From NCBI RefSeq assembly GCF_003601925.1, contig NZ_QZWH01000010.1:1-64000 (forward strand): a DNA stretch of 64,000 nt, written 5' to 3'. The first letter of the stretch is position 1. Each line of letters begins with the position of its first letter. The translations under genes were made by a program, and so were the position numbers. Shown piece by piece: positions 9,243 through 16,006 of this stretch. Below the pieces are notes generated by a model, which was not told the DNA's origin, ran no database searches, and worked only from the letters and a program-made list of their open reading frames with translations. The DNA comes from Buttiauxella izardii (GTDB lineage: Bacteria > Pseudomonadota > Gammaproteobacteria > Enterobacterales > Enterobacteriaceae).

Positions 9243-9674
9243 TTAACCACGCACAAAGCGCGGCGCCTGTAGATCCTCGACCATTTCATTGATCAACTCA
9301 AACAACATGTCGGTTAAAGCGCGATTCACTTCCTCCGTATGGGCGCGGCTTAACAATGTTTGGGTAAGCGCATGGCAATACTGGCGCTGAATTTCTGAAT
9401 CGCCATTCACTTGCACTATGACACCTTTTTCAGCGGTGAGGCTTTCGACCAGATAAGCGGGCAGCGGTTGTGTAAAGGTTGTTTTCAACACGTCCAGGCA
9501 ATGCGCGATTCGCCCGCAAAGCGCCAGTTGTTCGGTTTCTGATTCAGATTCGATCAGTTCGTCGGCAAGGGACTCGCAAACGTCGAGCAGTTGGAAGAGA
9601 TCCATGCTGGTGGTGATTGGGGAAAGCAGGGCGCTGTAAGGTTGCGGCTGAGAAATATTTTGAGCTGATGTCAT
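9243..9674 (-). CDS. Hypothetical protein of a P4-like satellite remnant
   Basis: 143 residues, ATG at 9674 behind GGAG ten bases upstream. The protein is soluble and helical, with an acidic segment (ESESETEQ, about residues 41-48) and a C-terminus EMVEDLQAPRFVRG. I recognise no domain. It lies directly downstream of an Ash-like segment in the same way that small genes follow the Ash/Icd region in the large element (26.2-27.4 kb), which is why I group it with satellite genes. It lies outside the attL proposed at 10115. Confidence 0.6.
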   Translation of the reverse strand: MTSAQNISQPQPYSALLSPITTSMDLFQLLDVCESLADELIESESETEQLALCGRIAHCLDVLKTTFTQPLPAYLVESLTAEKGVIVQVNGDSEIQRQYCHALTQTLLSRAHTEEVNRALTDMLFELINEMVEDLQAPRFVRG

Positions 9675-9679
9675 GATGA

Positions 9680-9946
9680 TTATCTCCGTGTGTGATCAAT
9701 GTCATCACCACCGGAGTTTCCACGCTCATGGGTGGTGACGCTAATGAGGGTGGAAATACCGGACACAACGGAAACCGGCCAACCATAAGGTTGCCTCACC
9801 AGCGACACCATTGATAAGGATAAAGGTGTGATGGTGCTGCGACAATAGAAAACTATTGCCGCCGTTGTTATATCCGGGTTTCCACTCCCGACACCAGATT
9901 TTGCTGGTGCACAGGAAGAATACGCCCGTAGGTTTTCAGGTGACAA
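9680..9946 (-). pseudogene. Ash-like reading frame, probably a remnant
   Basis: An 88-codon frame with the phrase CAPAKSGVGSGNPD followed by a hydrophobic stretch and THERGNSGGDDIDHT. It parallels the Ash-family part of the element's long frame (NDAPAKSGAGIGLP ... GGDLNHTK), at a similar distance upstream of small helical genes. It overlaps a CI-RNA-like hairpin pair at 9871. Whether it is translated is unclear; it may be a conserved regulatory segment rather than a gene. Confidence 0.4.
9871..9910 (-). ncRNA. CI-like hairpin pair, copy 1
   Basis: Forty bases match 26791-26830 at all but about five positions. The segment contains an imperfect hairpin (CCGGGT...ACTCCCG) followed by the perfect stem CACCAG/CTGGTG around ATTTTG. 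In P4-like satellites a short CI RNA from this region gives immunity by causing early termination. The assignment here rests on position and structure only. Confidence 0.4.
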
Positions 9947-10011
9947 GTAGAATTATGGAGTTTGCAGCGTTGCATTTCTGAGCTGCGAGGTGCTACGCAA
10001 AATACAGATAA

Positions 10012-10042
10012 TGTCGGAAGACGCTGCGCTTTTCCGACCTAC
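10012..10042. repeat. REP-type palindrome
   Basis: TGTCGGAAGACGCTGCGCTT then TTCCGACCTAC, an imperfect hairpin about 70 bp outside the left end of the element. Confidence 0.8.
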
Positions 10043-10114
10043 AAAAACGTTGTGCAACAAAAAGATGGGAGTTCAGTGAGCAAGAAGAGAAACTGGTGTG
10101 ATGAGAGGCTTAAA

Positions 10115-10131
10115 TGGTGCCCTGCAGGAAT
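10115..10131. other. Putative attL
   Basis: TGGTGCCCTGCAGGAAT here matches TGGTGTCCCCTGCAGGAAT at the tRNA-Arg 3' end except for two missing bases; the CCCTGCAGGAAT part is identical. It is the only copy I found at the expected distance. Confidence 0.6.
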
Positions 10132-10190
10132 GAATAATCACTCATAATTCATTGTTTTATATTGATTATATTTTGTTGTTGTTTTAAGGG

Positions 10191-10210
10191 TACCCCCATA
10201 TATACCCCCA
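10191..10210. other. Putative integrase arm-type sites, left
   Basis: TACCCCCA occurs twice with starts 12 bp apart (10191 and 10203), about 60 bp inside attL. The same pair with the same 12-bp spacing lies at 31382 and 31394 inside the other end. Confidence 0.5.
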
Positions 10211-10359
10211 CATGCATTTGTGAACTCTGGTTCTGGCTGTTTTTTGGCATGAATGGCCCTTGGGTTTGTTTGCTTAGCCACACGAGATAATTAGTTAAAA
10301 CTGTTGGGGAGGGCTACTTTTTTTCACCTGGTCAAAAGTCTTTTAGTGTCATATATACC

Positions 10360-10476
10360 TGTCACACTTTTCTGAAGGAAGTGCCACAAGATGGAAAGTA
10401 CCATGTGGCACTTTTCTTCAATAAGTGCCACAAGGAGGCCCGTAGCATGTGGCACTTTTACTGGATAAGTGCCACA
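10360..10476. repeat. 44-bp repeat array with inverted AAGTGCCACA half-sites
   Basis: AAGTGCCACA starts at 10379, 10423 and 10467; its complement TGTGGCACTT starts at 10404 and 10448, and a decayed copy (TGTCACACTT) at 10360. Starts alternate by 25 and 19 bp, so the array is a 44-bp repeat of paired inverted half-sites. It could be a protein-binding array or a row of hairpins. It lies between the left att site and the excisionase genes. Confidence 0.8.
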
Positions 10477-10531
10477 TGGTTATCACTTCCTAGGCACGGC
10501 AATTTAGTATCATCATCGGATGAGTTTTCTC

Positions 10532-10783
10532 CTACTTAAATTGACGTGGTTTTGCTGGATGCTGTCGCTCCACCCAGTTATCAATTTCGTAACGATTGTA
10601 GAGGAAAGGGCTGTTATCACTAGGGTGGCAGTCGCCGGAGTAGTGTCGGTATTCACGCCCCTCCAATCATGATTTGTTGCGAGCTGACTTGATGGCATTC
10701 TTCGTCAAACCAGTTATAGCCATCAATACTTCTTCTGAAACCCACTTGTTGGGCACCAGTTGGATTGTGTTCTTTTCTGTCAC
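10532..10783 (-). pseudogene. Excisionase paralogue interrupted by TGA
   Basis: Read from the GTG at 10783 (behind AAAGGGG), the frame gives 38 residues including IQLVPNKWVSEEVLMAITGL, then TGA at 10669-10667, then continues in the same frame EGREYRHYSG ... LYNRYEIDNWVERQ to a stop at 10534-10532. The intact neighbour (10849-11094) has the same pattern, with Trp of SWMQGREY where this copy has TGA. The gene is thus a second DUF1233-type excisionase with one nonsense change (TGG to TGA would suffice). A truncated 38-residue product could still be made. Confidence 0.7.
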
Positions 10784-10848
10784 ATAAACCCCTTTAACCT
10801 AGTAAACAAAATCCATCATTAAGCGTAAGAATTGCCTCAAACGCGAAA

Positions 10849-11094
10849 TCAATTCCTGGGCTGCTTTTTAATCTGTGACTCAATCCACTTATTTATAGCT
10901 TCGATGTTATACATGCATTCACTGGTAGGCTTTGGCTCTCCCTCCGGTGATACATGCAGATACTCCCGCCCCTGCATCCAGGATGTTTTGCGTGCCCGAC
11001 GAATCGTCCCTTCACGCAGGCCAGTAATTGCGATCAGCACAGTTTCAGTGACCCATTTGTTTGGCGCCAGCTGTATAAATTTATCCTCAGCCAC
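10849..11094 (-). CDS. xis: Phage excisionase, DUF1233 family
   Basis: 81 residues from a GTG at 11094 with GAGG seven bases upstream. The motif IQLAPNKWVTETVLIAITGL, then RRARKTSWMQGREYLHVSPE, is typical of the small winged-helix excisionase family found in lambdoid and P22-like prophages, where the protein bends att DNA and directs the integrase to excision. It sits beside attL, more than 19 kb from the integrase gene, whereas xis usually adjoins int. A broken paralogue lies just downstream. Confidence 0.8.
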   Translation of the reverse strand: MAEDKFIQLAPNKWVTETVLIAITGLREGTIRRARKTSWMQGREYLHVSPEGEPKPTSECMYNIEAINKWIESQIKKQPRN

Positions 11095-11261
11095 AGAACA
11101 ACCTCACTTCCAGTTTTTGTGTCTTCGATGCTAACTCACAAATCACCATCGTTATTGGAGTTGCGTTTCCTTTCCTGAATCTTATGTGGGATTTGATGCG
11201 GTGCGGAGAAACCATGTGATGAAGAGATTTTCTATATATACAGAAAAGTGCCTGATTTCTT
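11095..11261. promoter_or_regulatory. Upstream region of the excisionase gene
   Basis: No gene seen. At about 11230-11247 a T/A-rich inverted repeat (TTTTCT ... AGAAAA around TATATA) may be part of the excisionase promoter or an operator. Confidence 0.25.
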
Positions 11262-11366
11262 GGGATAACGGGATAACTTTAAAATATATTATTAATATCA
11301 ATTGCTTATTGTTTTAGATTTATCCCAAGGTTATCCCATTTATCCCAAAAAATGGCGAGTTATCCC
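11262..11366. other. Iteron cluster 1 (ori/crr-like)
   Basis: GGGATAA starts at 11262 and 11270; the complement TTATCCC starts at 11320, 11331, 11340 and 11360. The two groups point at each other across 43 bp that are mostly A and T. The same design is repeated at 22427-22523 next to the primase gene. P4-type replication uses two iteron-bearing sites (ori and crr) recognised by the alpha protein; this arrangement is analogous, with a different iteron sequence. Confidence 0.6.
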
Positions 11367-11531
11367 ATGATTTATGCGCAAAGCCTCGCTCAAACAACTG
11401 CAGGTGCTTCGCCATTTTTATCAATGAAATCAACTGACTCAAAATTGCGCCTCCCTTAAACACGGCCTTTTCCGTGGAAACCTGTATGGAAACCTCACGC
11501 GTACTTGTCCCGAAACCCCGACTGGCAAGGC
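11367..11531. other. Non-coding stretch with an Ash-type repeat fragment
   Basis: No gene seen. GGAAACCT is repeated at about 11476-11492, and CTCACGCGTACTTGTCCCGA (about 11495-11514) resembles the GCGCGTACTTGTCGCGAAAC of the Ash region near 26930, so this may be a displaced copy of that module. Confidence 0.35.
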
Positions 11532-11573
11532 TTGCATGACCACCAGCATTAAGATGTATAACAGCGTTATACA
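11532..11573 (+). promoter_or_regulatory. Promoter with palindromic operator for the RHH gene
   Basis: TTGCAT (11532-11537) as -35 and TGTATA or TATAAC (11555-11562) as -10. The -10 lies inside the palindrome TGTATAAC-AGC-GTTATACA (11555-11573, 8-bp arms). A related site lies over the start point of the ejection operon (21480-21493). Confidence 0.55.
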
Positions 11574-11615
11574 GTAGTACACTTATGTCTACCTATCAGC
11601 TATCGAGATTCACCC

Positions 11616-12059
11616 ATGAGTAAATCAACATTAGTGGCCTTCCGCATTCCAGCAGAGCTACACGATACTTTTGCTATGGCAGTAGCTGAAGCTGGCACCG
11701 ATAAAACGGCATGGCTCATTGACGCGGTACGCCAGAAACTAAACCAGCCGGACAGTAACCCTGATTCTCGTATGCTCGTGCTGGTGGAGCGAATGGAAGT
11801 GGCTGCTTCAGCTCTGGCTGGAGGCAAACAAGGGATACCAGCACAACCATACAATGAACCGGCTGTGCTCCAGATTGTGGCGGACACCATCAGGGAAGGT
11901 CTGGACAATGGGCGCATTATCGCAGAACGACTTAATGATGCCGGGTATCAGACTAAAATGGGGAAAGCATGGGACAAGGATATCTATAGCGCGTGGAAAC
12001 GACAGGGTAATCATGCTGACTTGATTTCATCATTGAGGGAAAAATCTAGCGAACTTTAA
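11616..12059 (+). CDS. Ribbon-helix-helix-type DNA-binding protein
   Basis: 147 residues. The N-terminus MSKSTLVAFRIPAELHDTFA has the look of an RHH strand (TLVAFRIP) followed by two helices to about residue 44, ending KTAWLIDAVRQKL. The C-terminal part (GLDNGRIIAERLNDAGYQTK, then WDKDIYSAWKRQG) resembles a second helix-turn-helix of the sort seen in recombinase-like proteins. It is one of the few plus-strand genes of the element, and a perfect 8+8 palindrome overlaps its promoter, suggesting autoregulation. A short CCCCAA/TTGGGG hairpin follows at 12072-12089. Function beyond DNA binding unknown. Confidence 0.6.
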   Translation: MSKSTLVAFRIPAELHDTFAMAVAEAGTDKTAWLIDAVRQKLNQPDSNPDSRMLVLVERMEVAASALAGGKQGIPAQPYNEPAVLQIVADTIREGLDNGRIIAERLNDAGYQTKMGKAWDKDIYSAWKRQGNHADLISSLREKSSEL

Positions 12060-12110
12060 ATTACTAGAAATCCCCAATACCCTTTGGGGTTTGGGGAAGT
12101 GTTTTTACTC

Positions 12111-12160
12111 TCTTTGAATATCTTTGATTACCTTTGAATAACCTTGATAAACCTTGATGT
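12111..12160. repeat. Five 10-bp tandem repeats
   Basis: TCTTTGAATA, TCTTTGATTA, CCTTTGAATA, ACCTTGATAA and ACCTTGATGT follow each other without gaps. The exact 10-bp period puts every copy on the same face of the helix, as in iterons or phased binding sites. They lie 15 bp beyond the stop codon of the winged-helix gene. Confidence 0.7.
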
Positions 12161-12175
12161 GTAAGAAGTGATTAA

Positions 12176-13159
12176 TTAATAATCATCTTCGCGGTCAATA
12201 GCCTTTGCAGTCTCAAGGCCTATAGCATTTTCAAGTAATTTTCTGCAGTAAGAGTCTCGTTCACTTTCCAAAGCAAACCATCTTGATGTTTTGGTTGTAT
12301 GTGGCCGATAACGGAGTCGCATTACTGTGCGAAAATCGGGGGTCTTAATATGCTTGGGGACAATCGCAAAATGGCCATTTTCCTGAAGGTTAAAGCGATT
12401 GCTAGACTCTCTTTGTAGCTGCTCGAATAAATCCTCTACGACGTTTCTGCCATACGTTGGGCCCACAATTTCCGCATCGTCAACTGAAGCCTCATAGACA
12501 TAGCCATAAGCCTCTATCAACCCCATGCTTCTTAGATCTCTCATGCCATCCTGGAATGCTTCAAAACCTGTCGCATCATCATTAAACAGCGCTGAACGAG
12601 CAAACCAAGGCCAACTGTACTCATAACCCCAATCTGAGCAGCTAAATACAGACATGACTTCGTTTGCGTATAAATGTGTTAAATCTTGCTTTTGAGCTTT
12701 CTTGGTCATCGCAGGTGGCATGCCGCCGTCATTATCCAAGTCATGTATTGAATAAAGTAAAATAAACAAACGCATTAGTTGCACATTATGCATTTGGCGG
12801 AGCCTGCGAACCGGCGCTATCTCATCACTGGCACCATCAACAATGGAGTTGGGCAGGAAAATGTAATCATCTTCTAACTCGGATATTTGAATTTTATACT
12901 GAGGCCGAGAGCCTGCTCTAACCTGTTCAACCAAACCATTCTCAATCAACAGTAATACAGCATCAGTTGCACGCTTCCTGGTAATTCCGGCATATTCAGC
13001 AATTGCGTTGTGACTCCATGATGTGGTCGCGTTGTCCCTACCTGAACCTCTAGCTATAACCAGCAATGAAACCGCGGCATTCAAACTGAGATTGCACGCC
13101 ATTAAGAACACAGCACGATCAATGATGAAAATACCATCCTTCTTTTTTTCGCCAGCCAT
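12176..13159 (-). CDS. Winged-helix protein, possibly replication or regulatory
   Basis: 327 residues from the ATG at 13159 (GAGG six bases upstream); an upstream TTG at 13171 is less likely. Residues about 25-95 look like a winged helix (LVIARGSGRDNATTSWSHNA, then IAEYAGITRKRATDAVLLL, IENGLVEQVR). The remainder has a second possible helix-turn-helix near the C-terminal third but no motif I can name. The five phased 10-bp repeats just past the stop codon are candidate binding sites for it. It could be a replication initiator or a regulator; I cannot choose. Confidence 0.55.
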   Translation of the reverse strand: MAGEKKKDGIFIIDRAVFLMACNLSLNAAVSLLVIARGSGRDNATTSWSHNAIAEYAGITRKRATDAVLLLIENGLVEQVRAGSRPQYKIQISELEDDYIFLPNSIVDGASDEIAPVRRLRQMHNVQLMRLFILLYSIHDLDNDGGMPPAMTKKAQKQDLTHLYANEVMSVFSCSDWGYEYSWPWFARSALFNDDATGFEAFQDGMRDLRSMGLIEAYGYVYEASVDDAEIVGPTYGRNVVEDLFEQLQRESSNRFNLQENGHFAIVPKHIKTPDFRTVMRLRYRPHTTKTSRWFALESERDSYCRKLLENAIGLETAKAIDREDDY

Positions 13160-13318
13160 GAAAATCCTCAAATGGCGGCGAACAGGTGGATAATTGTGCT
13201 AAGAAACACTAAAATATCTCCGTTCGACACCACGTTACTTATGTACATTACGCCCCGGTTTAGCCTGCCAGCTCAGGGGCGTTTCCCTTATTCAAACCCA
13301 ATGCTATCAATATTCATC

Positions 13319-13507
13319 TCATCTACGTAGCGTATCTGGTTTCTTCCACTGGTAAGCCGGGCTGGTCATCATGTTCCTGAAGCGGTTACGGTGCGCGATG
13401 CTGTCTTGTATCGAGCGGTGTATCTCTCGCTGGTCTGCCGGGGTGAGCTGGTGGCCTTCATGTTCAAGTTTGGCGATAGTGAGTAATTCTATCTCGCGTG
13501 GCGTCAT
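13319..13507 (-). CDS. Small hypothetical protein
   Basis: 62 residues beginning MTPREIELLTIAKLEHEGHQ, charged and helical, with many Arg/His in the second half (RNRFRNMMTSPAYQWKKP). The ATG at 13507 has GGGAA about 9 bases upstream, a weak ribosome site. No domain recognised. It sits between the winged-helix gene and a divergent AlpA-like gene. Confidence 0.45.
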   Translation of the reverse strand: MTPREIELLTIAKLEHEGHQLTPADQREIHRSIQDSIAHRNRFRNMMTSPAYQWKKPDTLRR

Positions 13508-13612
13508 AATTATTGTTCCCGGCTGCTGGTAGTAGGCAGAGCAAGGTTAGCACTTGTTGTGACTTTCTATAATTAGCGTGACAAGTACGCGCAAAAATTT
13601 AAAGGAGTCGCG

Positions 13613-13804
13613 ATGACATTAAATCAATCTCTCCTGATCGCAGAATCCGAAGTGATGGAAATCCTGTTAATTTCGTCCAGGCAAACTATCTGGAATTACA
13701 TCAACCATTACGGATTCCCGAAACCGATTCGAACTCGGCCCAAAGCCTACCTCCGGGAAGATGTGGAGCATTGGATCAGAAATGGTGGCGTTAACCAGAA
13801 ATGA
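13613..13804 (+). CDS. AlpA-family helix-turn-helix regulator
   Basis: 63 residues, ATG at 13613 with an excellent AAAGGAGTCGCG ribosome site. It has the AlpA/MerR-like pattern: VMEILLISSRQTIWNYINHY, then GFPKPIRTRPKAYLREDVEH and WIRNG. AlpA proteins typically activate excision or late genes in P4-like elements. It is followed 72 bp later by a second, interrupted AlpA-like frame. Confidence 0.75.
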   Translation: MTLNQSLLIAESEVMEILLISSRQTIWNYINHYGFPKPIRTRPKAYLREDVEHWIRNGGVNQK

Positions 13805-13876
13805 CGCAGCAGTTCTAACAATGACGACGTCTGAATGACGCTATACTTTTTTCTTTACGTATCGCGGAGAAAATCG

Positions 13877-14101
13877 ATGCCTTTGTCACTGATGAGAATT
13901 GACCAAGTGTGCGCGGTTATAGGCTATAAAAAACCCACCATATACCAATAGATGCGGGAAGGAAAATTCCCTCGGCCGATTAAAATTGGGCGCAGCGCTC
14001 GTTGGCCTTCGGACGTAGTAGACTCATGGATTAACGATCGGATAAATGAGAATAAAAATTACGGCTGGATAGCTTGCCAAGCTAGCAGCAGCCTTGAATG
14101 A
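13877..14101 (+). pseudogene. AlpA-like gene interrupted by TAG
   Basis: From the ATG at 13877 the frame reads MPLSLMRIDQVCAVIGYKKP then TIYQ, stops at TAG (13949-13951), and continues in frame as MREGKFPRPIKIGRSARWPS then DVVDSWINDR to TGA at 14099. The two parts together make a standard AlpA helix-turn-helix of about 73 residues. CAG or TGG to TAG would explain the stop. This is the second of two adjacent AlpA-like genes on this strand. Confidence 0.65.
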
Positions 14102-14470
14102 ATTACAGCTTTTGACAACCACTACTTGTTGGAACGGCTTTCATCAATCCCTGCACATTCCCTTTTTAGTGGCTCTAAAAACTCACGTGCGCGTGTTGGG
14201 CGTGAAAGTCGTCTGCTCGCGTAGTGATGACCGATTAATCTTCCTCGTGTGGTGACCCCAGATAAATCTTCCCGCATTTTAATGCGCCGGCACTCACGTG
14301 CGCGTATTGGGCGCGAAACTAACTGGAACAGCATTGGCATTGGGCTGAGCTATCGCATTCCAATGTCTGGTTTTGTGAGGTTCCCTTCACAATATGCGCA
14401 TCTGCAATATCTCTTTTCTGCGCGAACCAATGTGCGAACTTAGTGCTGATACCATGTTGTGAATTGACCA
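14102..14470. repeat. Non-coding stretch with Ash-type direct repeats
   Basis: I see no convincing gene here. ACTCACGTGCGCGTGTTGGG (about 14182) recurs as ACTCACGTGCGCGTATTGGG (about 14290), each followed by CG(T/C)GAAA. Between them is CTCGCGTAGTGATGAC (about 14217), the same motif that is arrayed at 26960-27223. The stretch looks like a displaced piece of an Ash region. Confidence 0.45.
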
Positions 14471-14499
14471 GACCTACAATTTTTCGTAGGTCATTTTTT
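14471..14499 (+). terminator. Intrinsic terminator
   Basis: GACCTAC and GTAGGTC form a 7-bp stem around AATTTTTC, followed by ATTTTTT. It would isolate the lipoprotein cassette from upstream transcription. Confidence 0.7.
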
Positions 14500-14563
14500 G
14501 ATTTGGATTGAACTTGAAACCTGAAGGCTATGGTAGGGTGATGCGAAAAATAAGGGGGGTTAA

Positions 14564-14884
14564 ATGCGTAGAGTACTTATTGTCGCAGCAGCGAGCCTTT
14601 GGCTACTTTCTGGACATGCGATAGCTTTGGATGCGAGTGATTTTTCTGACTTAGAAGGGTATACGGTAGCCAAGATAACCAAAGTAGATGGTGATTTTGA
14701 AGGCTGTGAATATGACAAAAAAATCACATTAATCAATGGCTGGACTCTCACTTGTAGTACATACCATTACTCGTATTCGTACTCGCCTCAAGTAGCCATT
14801 CTGAGTAGAGATATAGGCTCTGGGTATTCCATCAAGGCTGTAATCGGTGATTATGTTTATGAAATGCAGCCAATAAGAAAATAA
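14564..14884 (+). CDS. Exported hypothetical protein, first gene of lipoprotein cassette
   Basis: 106 residues, ATG at 14564 behind a strong AAGGGGGG. A Sec signal peptide (VLIVAAASLWLLSGHAIALD, cleavage about residue 22) precedes a small domain with two cysteines (EGCEYDKK and TLTCSTYH) that may pair in the periplasm. Upstream, TTGAAC and TATGGT with 17 bp between them could be its promoter. The next three genes are in the same direction with gaps of 14-27 bp. No family recognised. Confidence 0.65.
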   Translation: MRRVLIVAAASLWLLSGHAIALDASDFSDLEGYTVAKITKVDGDFEGCEYDKKITLINGWTLTCSTYHYSYSYSPQVAILSRDIGSGYSIKAVIGDYVYEMQPIRK

Positions 14885-14900
14885 CAATAGTGAGAATTTA

Positions 14901-15128
14901 ATGAATAAATTAATTGTGTTGCTTCCCTTCCTGCTGGTTGCATGCACTACAACGACAGAGATAAATCGCGGCAATGGTAAAAAGCAATTCTTGATTGCTT
15001 GCGGAGCTTCAACCCCTTGGAGTATCTGTTACGACAAGGCCAATGAGGTTTGCCCATCAGGTTATAACGATGTATCAAAATCTGGTGGATTCAACCGCAA
15101 AGAATTAACAGTAGAATGCATAAAATAA
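14901..15128 (+). CDS. Small lipoprotein
   Basis: 75 residues. Residues 1-15 (MNKLIVLLPFLLVAC) form a lipoprotein signal with lipobox LLVAC; the modified Cys would be residue 15. The mature part holds four further cysteines (LIACGAS, SICYDK, EVCPSG, VECIK), suggesting disulfides. The residue after Cys is Thr, compatible with outer-membrane sorting. Second gene of the cassette. Confidence 0.65.
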   Translation: MNKLIVLLPFLLVACTTTTEINRGNGKKQFLIACGASTPWSICYDKANEVCPSGYNDVSKSGGFNRKELTVECIK

Positions 15129-15155
15129 GAACATTATAAAATTAAGGTGATAGCA

Positions 15156-15539
15156 ATGAAAAAGATTTTGATTACCGCTTTCGTCGCAATAGCGTTAGCT
15201 GGTTGCGCCACGAAAGGCACCCGCATTATGAACATTCAGGCAAACTGTGATGCCGTTAGTCCTGAGCCGCAAGACTTCTATAATTTCGTTGCTTGCATGA
15301 AGTCTGGCATTGCGCAGGATGAAAAACTGGCATCAACGCCAGTGGTCATTAAGTACGTTACAATGGCAGATCGTCTTTCTGCTCGCGCCCGCGCCGGAGA
15401 TATCTCTCTTGCAGAAGCGCAATGGGAGCTTGATGGGTATTACCGCCAAGCTAACCCACGCGCCCGCCACCGCCGTGCGCCTAAGCCAGTACAATCCGTT
15501 CAGCAACCGGTTCAAGTTGACAAACAAGTACAACAATAA
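15156..15539 (+). CDS. Lipoprotein with Arg/Gln-rich tail
   Basis: 127 residues from the ATG at 15156 (AAGGTG seven bases upstream), preferred over an ATG three codons earlier. Lipobox LAGC at residues 16-19, a helical domain with Cys pair (ANCDAV, VACMKS), and a basic, then Gln/Pro/Val-rich C-terminus (RARHRRAPKPVQSVQQPVQV) that could contact peptidoglycan or a partner. No family recognised. Third gene of the cassette. Confidence 0.65.
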   Translation: MKKILITAFVAIALAGCATKGTRIMNIQANCDAVSPEPQDFYNFVACMKSGIAQDEKLASTPVVIKYVTMADRLSARARAGDISLAEAQWELDGYYRQANPRARHRRAPKPVQSVQQPVQVDKQVQQ

Positions 15540-15553
15540 AATTAGAGATAGCT

Positions 15554-15982
15554 ATGAAATATTTAATGATAGCGCTACTTTCACTTTTATTAACCGCGTG
15601 CGCGACTGGCGAGAAGATTGGTGATTTGTCACCTGGAATGTCTCGCGAGCAGGTAATACAAACTCTCGGTAAACCTGATGGTGACGCGGTTAATGGTAAG
15701 AATGAACTTCTAACTTACTCTAATCGCCTTATGTCAGGATGGAGTTATGATCGAGCCGATTACAAGGTAGTTCTTGAGGATAATAAGGTTGTGCAGTATG
15801 GCGCTGATGTAATTCGCCAGGATAATGGCATGGCGGCGGCAAGGGCACTAACGGCACAGCAAAGTCTGTTAATTTGGCAACAGCAGCAAGCTCTGCAAAA
15901 TCAGTCTTCTTCTGTAGTGCCAAGAAGCACGACGACGAATTGCTTTAAAAATGGCAACAACGTTACATGCAATAGTTATTAG
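15554..15982 (+). CDS. SmpA/OmlA (BamE)-like lipoprotein
   Basis: 142 residues. Lipobox LTAC at residues 13-16, then GDLSPGMSREQVIQTLGKPD, the helix-loop signature of the SmpA/OmlA fold, followed by strands LLTYSNR ... YKVVLEDNKVVQYG. The C-terminus is Gln/Ser-rich. It resembles the BamE fold but is not the housekeeping BamE. Last gene of the four-gene exported cassette, converging on the ejection operon with a 24-bp gap. A surface or periplasmic role such as superinfection exclusion is conjecture. Confidence 0.65.
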   Translation: MKYLMIALLSLLLTACATGEKIGDLSPGMSREQVIQTLGKPDGDAVNGKNELLTYSNRLMSGWSYDRADYKVVLEDNKVVQYGADVIRQDNGMAAARALTAQQSLLIWQQQQALQNQSSSVVPRSTTTNCFKNGNNVTCNSY

Positions 15983-16006
15983 CCATCCTTGGCACTTTGC
16001 TTGATT

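Noticed and set aside
9962-10147. 61-codon plus-strand frame
   Set aside because: It spans a REP palindrome and the attL candidate and has no ribosome site or recognisable protein.
10513-10698. 61-codon minus-strand frame
   Set aside because: It is a shadow frame over the interrupted excisionase gene, whose protein pattern is clear in another frame.
10532-10783. TGA read as selenocysteine in the excisionase paralogue
   Set aside because: The intact paralogue has Trp at this point and no SECIS-like hairpin is evident; a nonsense mutation is simpler.
14249-14443. 64-codon plus-strand frame
   Set aside because: It has no ribosome site and covers the displaced Ash-type direct repeats; no protein-like pattern.
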